This document shows, piece after piece, positions 15,756-20,145 of a stretch of DNA of 20,145 nt. Below the pieces are notes generated by a model. That model worked only from the letters and a program-made list of their open reading frames with translations, was not told the DNA's origin and did not search any database. Location: positions 1 through 20,145 of the forward strand of contig CAYUZB010000068.1 in the NCBI GenBank assembly GCA_964449565.1, written 5' to 3'. Position numbers and translations under genes: made by a program. This DNA is from Granulosicoccus sp964449565 (GTDB lineage: Bacteria > Pseudomonadota > Gammaproteobacteria > Granulosicoccales > Granulosicoccaceae). How positions within the stretch are numbered: position 1 is the stretch's first letter; each line of letters begins with the position of its first letter.

Positions 15756-18194
15756 GTGATTTTCTTGAACGAATCTGTCAAATCTCATGCCCGAGTTGTT
15801 GTCATCGGTGGCGGCATCTCGGGCTGTTCCACGCTCTATCATCTCACCCAAGAGGGCTGGTCCGATGTGGTTTTGGTGGAACGTGATGAATTGACTTCTG
15901 GCTCGACCTGGCATGCGGCAGCGCAGGTCACGCAGTTCGGCGGCAATCAAACGATGATTGCCCTGAAGCGTCACAGCATCGAGCTATACCAACGCCTGGC
16001 AGCCGACCCTGATCATCCAATCGCCTACCACATCACAGGTGGCATGCGCACTGCCTATACGCAGGACCATCTCGATCTTTATCACTACCATGTCGGTCTT
16101 GCGCGCGGCATGGGCGTTGATATGGAAGTCATCGATGCGCAAGAGGTAGGCAAACGTCACCCACTACTGTCTACCGACAATATACTCGGCGCCTGGTGGG
16201 ACCCAATGGACGGTTACATTGATCCCTCAGGTATTACCTTTGCGCTCGCCCGACAAGCCAGAAAAGCCGGCGCCGAAGTCTATCGCTTCAACCCAGTGGA
16301 ACAGATCAGCCGAACAGGCAGTGGTGAATTCATCGTACACACCCGACATGGTGACATCACTTGTGAAAAGGTAGTCAATGCCAGCGGTTACCGCGTTAAT
16401 GAAATCGGCAAGATGCTCGGTGTCACGCATCCTGTTACCTCCATGGAGCACATGTATTTCCTGACTGAGAACATTCCAGAGATTGCAGCACTGGACTTCA
16501 AGGTTCCGATCATTCGCGACCCCGGCGATGATTTTTACAGTCGCCAGGAAAAGGATGGATTGCTCGTCGGCGTTTATGAGCAAGGCTGCAAGACCTTTGG
16601 CATGGATGGGATAGATCCCGACTTTACCAAGGCGCTTTGCCCGTCCGACCTTGATCGATGTCTGGATAATATGGACCGAATATTCGAGCGCCTACCCGCT
16701 TTGCAAACGACTGGCATACACAGTGTCGTCAATGGCCCAATCACCTATACGATTGATGGTCTGCCCCTGGTTGGCCCTATTCCCGGTGTTGAAAATGCCT
16801 ACTGCATCATTGGCTTACGTGCTGGTATTGGTGAAGGTGGTGGTCACGGCAAGATCCTCGCCGAACTGATCGTTCACGGCGAATGCGAATGGGATGCCTG
16901 GTGCCTCGATCCACGTCGTTTTACCGAGTACGCGAATACCGAGCATACCTGCCTCAAGGCGATAGAGGACTATCAAAACGAGTTTCACTATCATATGCCA
17001 CATGAGCATCGCGCCGCCGCACGACTCGCCAGAACAACGCCCCTTTATCCAACGTTGGATGCCGAAGGTGCACTTTGGGGTGTCGTCAACGGCTGGGAAC
17101 GTGTGCTGTGTTTCAAGCCGGAAGATCAGCCGAGCTTCGTCGAAAAACACAGCTTTCGATTTACTGATACACAGAAAATTATCGCCAAAGAAGTAGCCTC
17201 GCTGACGAACAACGTTGGCGTCATGGAAGTCTCTGGTTTCAATCGTTACGAAATAAAAGGTCCAGGTACTACGGCTTTTCTCGATTCGATGATTTGTGGG
17301 AAATTGCCCAAGAGCATTGGCAAGGTAAATCTTAGCTATCTGCTTAATGAGCAGGGTCATGTCCTGTCTGAGGCGACCATTGCCAAACTTGGAGATGAAC
17401 ACTACTGGTATGGATCAGCAGCGGCCAGCGAGTGGCATGACCGAGACTGGTTGAACCGCTACAAGCCAGATTCAGTAACACTGCGAGAAATGACGACCAG
17501 CCACACGATACTCGTTGTAGCTGGCCCCAGATCTCGCGACTTGTTGCAGTTTCTATCACCTCGGTGTGATTGGTCGTCGGAAAATTTTCCGTGGATGAGT
17601 GTTCGCGACATGACATTGGGCCACGCTAGCGTTGTTGCCATGAGCGTCAGCTTTTCAGGGGAGTTGGCGTACGAATTACATATCCCGAACGAGCAGCTGT
17701 ATCTCGTCTGGACGCTATTGAACGATGCGGGGAAGAAATTCGGATTGTCACGCTTCGGCTTATACGCGACTGAATCGATGCGTATGGAAAAAGGTTATCG
17801 CCACTGGAAGGCTGACTTGATCTACGAACGAAACCCGATCGAGTCCGGACTCGAACGATTCGTTGATCTGAACAAGGAAGACTTTATCGGCAAGCAGGCC
17901 TTGTTGAAGGAGATAGAGCGCGGAGCTCAAAAAAGTTTTGCGTGTCTGGTGGTTGATTGCGATATCGGTGCAGCCCATGCGGGTGATTCCATCTATGATG
18001 GACATACACTTGTCGGGAGTGTGACCTCCGGCGGCTACGGCCACCGAGTAAAGAAAAACATCGCCTTTGCATTCGTCAACCCTGAATGCACCGCACTGGA
18101 TACAGCGCTCGAGATCGAAATTCTGGGCACCCGATACCAGGCACTCGTGTCAACGATATGCCTGTATGACGAGAACAACAACCATGTCCGTTAA
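15756..18194 (+). CDS. Dimethylglycine/sarcosine dehydrogenase-like flavoprotein with GcvT domain
   Basis: An 812-residue oxidative N-demethylase of the DMGDH type. Such enzymes oxidise a methylamino acid on FAD in the N-terminal half and pass the one-carbon unit to tetrahydrofolate in the C-terminal half. Domains: DAO/FAD-binding (about 12-375) with VVVIGGGISGCS (14-25), an acidic ERD at 42-44 and STWHAA (50-55), where His53 matches the histidine that binds FAD covalently in DMGDH; a linker domain (about 380-430); GCV_T (about 435-680) with MRMEKGYRHWKADL and NPIESGLERFVDL motifs; and GCV_T_C (about 705-805). Length agrees with mammalian and bacterial DMGDH. Dimethylglycine, sarcosine or a relative could be the substrate. 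GTG 15756 has no clear ribosome binding site; TTG 15765 (GGTGA about five bases before it) is an alternative that removes three residues. The MttB-family gene overlaps its end by 11 bases. Confidence 0.9.
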   Translation: MIFLNESVKSHARVVVIGGGISGCSTLYHLTQEGWSDVVLVERDELTSGSTWHAAAQVTQFGGNQTMIALKRHSIELYQRLAADPDHPIAYHITGGMRTAYTQDHLDLYHYHVGLARGMGVDMEVIDAQEVGKRHPLLSTDNILGAWWDPMDGYIDPSGITFALARQARKAGAEVYRFNPVEQISRTGSGEFIVHTRHGDITCEKVVNASGYRVNEIGKMLGVTHPVTSMEHMYFLTENIPEIAALDFKVPIIRDPGDDFYSRQEKDGLLVGVYEQGCKTFGMDGIDPDFTKALCPSDLDRCLDNMDRIFERLPALQTTGIHSVVNGPITYTIDGLPLVGPIPGVENAYCIIGLRAGIGEGGGHGKILAELIVHGECEWDAWCLDPRRFTEYANTEHTCLKAIEDYQNEFHYHMPHEHRAAARLARTTPLYPTLDAEGALWGVVNGWERVLCFKPEDQPSFVEKHSFRFTDTQKIIAKEVASLTNNVGVMEVSGFNRYEIKGPGTTAFLDSMICGKLPKSIGKVNLSYLLNEQGHVLSEATIAKLGDEHYWYGSAAASEWHDRDWLNRYKPDSVTLREMTTSHTILVVAGPRSRDLLQFLSPRCDWSSENFPWMSVRDMTLGHASVVAMSVSFSGELAYELHIPNEQLYLVWTLLNDAGKKFGLSRFGLYATESMRMEKGYRHWKADLIYERNPIESGLERFVDLNKEDFIGKQALLKEIERGAQKSFACLVVDCDIGAAHAGDSIYDGHTLVGSVTSGGYGHRVKKNIAFAFVNPECTALDTALEIEILGTRYQALVSTICLYDENNNHVR

Positions 18195-19719
18195 ACCTCG
18201 CCGCCGCCGCAAATTGAGCGCGCGTGAGGCCATGCACGCGAAACGCGCCAAGGCTCCGGAAATCAACCCCTGCCCTCCCGGCGCGACAGGCGGGCAGTAT
18301 AAACCTTTAACTGACAACGATATACAGCAAATTTATTCAACGGCACTTCGCGTCCTGTCGCAGATAGGCATGGCAGAAGCACCCGACGCATTGATTCAGC
18401 AAGCCTTGTCCAAAGGCGCAACACAAAATGAGACCGGTCGACTCTGTTTCCCGCCCGCGATGGTCGAAGATATTATTACCGGTGCGTGCCGAAAGTTCCC
18501 CTTGTATGGCAGGGATTCACGACACGATATTGAAGTCGGTGGCGATAAGGTCTACTACGGCACTGGTGGTGCGGCAGTACAAACCCTGGACCTCGATACG
18601 CATCGTTATCGAGCAGCAACACTAGCTGATCTGTATGACTTCGCTCGACTTGCGGATTATCTGACGAATGTCAGCTGGTTTACCCGCTGCTGCGTAGCAA
18701 CCGATGTCGAAGATATTACCGAGCTTGATATCAATACCGCATATGCATTGTTAAGAGGAACGATCAAGCCCGTAGGTACCAGCTTTACGGTAGCCAGTTC
18801 AGTCGATCCGATAATCGATATGTTCGACATGGCAATGGGCGGACCGGGTAAATTTCGTGAACAACCATTTTGCAAGGCACATATCAGCCCCATCATCTCT
18901 CCACTTCGTTATGGGGAAGACGCCTTTGATGTAACCCTCGCCTGCATTGAACGTGGCGTCCCGCTTAACAACATTGTCGCGGCTCAGTCCGGTGCAACTT
19001 CACCAGCAACGCTTGCAGGCATGCTCGTTTCAACATTGGCGGAAACACTTGCAGCGTTGGTAATGGTCAACATTTTCGCACCCGGCTATCCAATGATTTT
19101 TTCCAACTGGCCTTTCGTCATTGATCTTCGCACTGGATCTTTCTCGGGTAGCGGCGGTGAAATAATCTTGCTCAATGCTGCCTCTGCTCAATTGTCAAAC
19201 TGGCTAGGCTTGCCTTCGGGAGCCGCATCAAGCATGAGTGATGCAAAAGCTGTTGATGCCCAGATGGGTCTTGAGAAAGCCATGTCATCGCTCGGGGTGG
19301 GGCTCGCTGGTTGCAATATGATTTACGAATCATCCGGCATGATGGCGAGTCTGCTAGGCGTGTCGTTTGAAGCCATGTTGATTGATGACGAGATGTTGTC
19401 CCAAGCCTACCGAACTATTCGCGGTATAGAGGTCAATGAAGAAACACTGGGCTTCTCTGCCATCGAACAAGCCGTGTATGGTGAAGGACATTTCCTTGGC
19501 AGCCAACACACTATGGATGCTATGCAACGGGACTACTTCTGGCCCAGCAGTCTAAGCGATCGTGCACAGCCTGTTGTCTGGCAGGAGCAAGGAGCCGACG
19601 ACATGTGGCAACGTGCCAATGTCAAAGTGCGACAGATTCTGAACGATCATAAACCAGAATACCTGACACCTTCCGTTGATCGAAAGATTCGTGATCGGTA
19701 TTCAATATTGCTGGACTGA
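18184..19719 (+). CDS. MttB-family (trimethylamine/glycine betaine) methyltransferase, non-pyrrolysine
   Basis: A 511-residue protein of the MttB family, whose members move a methyl group from trimethylamine, glycine betaine or other quaternary amines to a corrinoid protein. The frame has no internal TAG: where archaeal MttB carries pyrrolysine, just before the conserved SDAKxxDAQ, this protein has ordinary residues (S350, M351). That places it with non-pyrrolysine homologues such as the glycine betaine methyltransferase MtgB. The N-terminus is very basic (RRRRK), then GTGGAAVQTLD, CKAHISPIISPLRYGEDA and AAQSGATSPATLAG follow as in the family. ATG 18184 overlaps the dehydrogenase stop by 11 bases; an in-frame ATG at 18067 would overlap it by 128 bases and is less likely. 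No corrinoid-protein gene lies within the window. Tight coupling to the dehydrogenase suggests one demethylation route. Confidence 0.88.
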   Translation: MSVKPRRRRKLSAREAMHAKRAKAPEINPCPPGATGGQYKPLTDNDIQQIYSTALRVLSQIGMAEAPDALIQQALSKGATQNETGRLCFPPAMVEDIITGACRKFPLYGRDSRHDIEVGGDKVYYGTGGAAVQTLDLDTHRYRAATLADLYDFARLADYLTNVSWFTRCCVATDVEDITELDINTAYALLRGTIKPVGTSFTVASSVDPIIDMFDMAMGGPGKFREQPFCKAHISPIISPLRYGEDAFDVTLACIERGVPLNNIVAAQSGATSPATLAGMLVSTLAETLAALVMVNIFAPGYPMIFSNWPFVIDLRTGSFSGSGGEIILLNAASAQLSNWLGLPSGAASSMSDAKAVDAQMGLEKAMSSLGVGLAGCNMIYESSGMMASLLGVSFEAMLIDDEMLSQAYRTIRGIEVNEETLGFSAIEQAVYGEGHFLGSQHTMDAMQRDYFWPSSLSDRAQPVVWQEQGADDMWQRANVKVRQILNDHKPEYLTPSVDRKIRDRYSILLD

Positions 19720-19768
19720 CGGCATATGGCGATGGAGACATTGATATCAAAAGGGCATAGGATGAAAG

Positions 19769-20145
19769 ATGCCGAAATACATAACGCAAGAAATGTTCAA
19801 TGTATGTGTGATCACTGCGGCAAAATACGCTCATGGCAATAGCAAGAATTACCACGAAGCCGGTCAGCTCGTAGCTGAAAGTTATGAGAGAGAGTACGCG
19901 GATGAAAACTTAGCATCATACATAGCCTTGGCAGCCGAACAAACAGTCAAACACATTACAGAAAAACTTCCACCGAACAATCTAGTGGCTACTTGTTATC
20001 AGCTACAATTCTGCGTGAAAGAATTTAATAATAATGGCGAACGAAAAAAGAAAATATTCGATGTTACTTTTTTCGACAACGAGAAATCACAAATTCCTGA
20101 TAAACCTGGTTCCTGGAGCAGTCAATTAAATAGTTACAGCTTAAG
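19769..20145 (+). CDS. Unrecognised protein, partial (runs off the right edge)
   Basis: An open frame of 125 codons without a stop, from ATG 19769 to the window edge, preceded by an in-frame TGA (19763-19765) and a good AGGA ribosome binding site at 19759-19762, six bases before the start. The product begins MPKYITQEMFNVCVI; it is hydrophilic, rich in Asn, Lys, Glu and Tyr, and has no signal peptide or membrane helix in the visible part. I do not recognise a family. The gene is AT-rich (39 G+C in 120 bases at 19981-20100, against 33 in 60 at 19201-19260), which suggests a different origin from its neighbours. It starts 49 bases after the MttB-family gene, so it could be co-transcribed, but its composition argues for a separate unit. 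Confidence 0.7.
   Translation, partial: MPKYITQEMFNVCVITAAKYAHGNSKNYHEAGQLVAESYEREYADENLASYIALAAEQTVKHITEKLPPNNLVATCYQLQFCVKEFNNNGERKKKIFDVTFFDNEKSQIPDKPGSWSSQLNSYSL

Noticed and set aside
18067..18183. Longer N-terminus for the MttB-family protein from ATG 18067
   Set aside because: It overlaps the dehydrogenase gene by 128 bases; the added residues show no conservation that I recognise, and ATG 18184 fits an 11-base overlap.
18184..19719. Pyrrolysine-containing trimethylamine methyltransferase
   Set aside because: No in-frame TAG occurs; the frame reads through the expected pyrrolysine position with ordinary codons.
19762..19842. 26-codon frame from ATG 19762 with a C-x-C/CxxC-like cluster
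   Set aside because: It overlaps the better-supported frame from ATG 19769, is very short, and the cysteine cluster is likely chance.
1..20145. CRISPR array, tRNA, rRNA, insertion sequence or prophage
   Set aside because: No regularly spaced repeats, cloverleaf-like tRNA signals, rRNA segments, transposase or integrase motifs were seen on reading the window.

Overview
The window looks like the chromosome of a free-living, probably marine or halotolerant gammaproteobacterium. This is inferred from the gene mix (an SLC13 permease with RCK_C domains, OmpA-type lipoprotein, hybrid histidine kinase, GGDEF-EAL protein, Xi-class GST) and from several genes of the kind used to break down methylated or zwitterionic osmolytes. 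Species cannot be named from this sequence. Most of the window has intermediate GC; the first gene and the last partial gene are clearly richer in AT.

Layout. 1-479: no confident gene. 480-2885 (+): membrane-anchored GGDEF-EAL cyclic-di-GMP protein. 2886-3389: a 504-base gap with a CRP-like site and a good -10 box. 3390-5174 and 5252-6253 (+): SLC13/DASS-type permease with two RCK_C domains, then a sterol-desaturase/fatty-acid-hydroxylase family membrane enzyme. 6401-9952 (-), listed by rising coordinate: glutathionyl-hydroquinone reductase-type GST, class III aminotransferase, PhyH-family dioxygenase. 10219-12570 (-): hybrid histidine kinase. 12758-14817 (+): M24 creatinase/ectoine-hydrolase-like enzyme, overlapped by four bases with a DMT (EamA) transporter. 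14906-15625 (+): OmpA-family lipoprotein. 15756-19719 (+): dimethylglycine/sarcosine dehydrogenase-like flavoprotein with a GcvT domain, overlapped by an MttB-family methyltransferase without pyrrolysine. 19769-20145 (+): an unrecognised gene running off the right edge.

How the genes may work together. The class III aminotransferase, PhyH dioxygenase, M24 hydrolase, DMT transporter, folate-linked demethylating dehydrogenase and MttB-family methyltransferase would fit a locus for using nitrogenous compatible solutes (ectoine, betaine, dimethylglycine or related amines) as carbon, nitrogen and one-carbon sources. This is inference from families and adjacency; no substrate can be read from the sequence. 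The two overlapping gene pairs (M24-DMT and DMGDH-MttB) are the strongest evidence for shared function. The most interesting non-coding signal is a pair of identical 16-bp dyads, TCCGT-N6-ACGGA, 58 bp apart in the divergent gap between the histidine kinase and the M24 gene. No CRISPR array, tRNA, rRNA, insertion sequence or prophage was seen.
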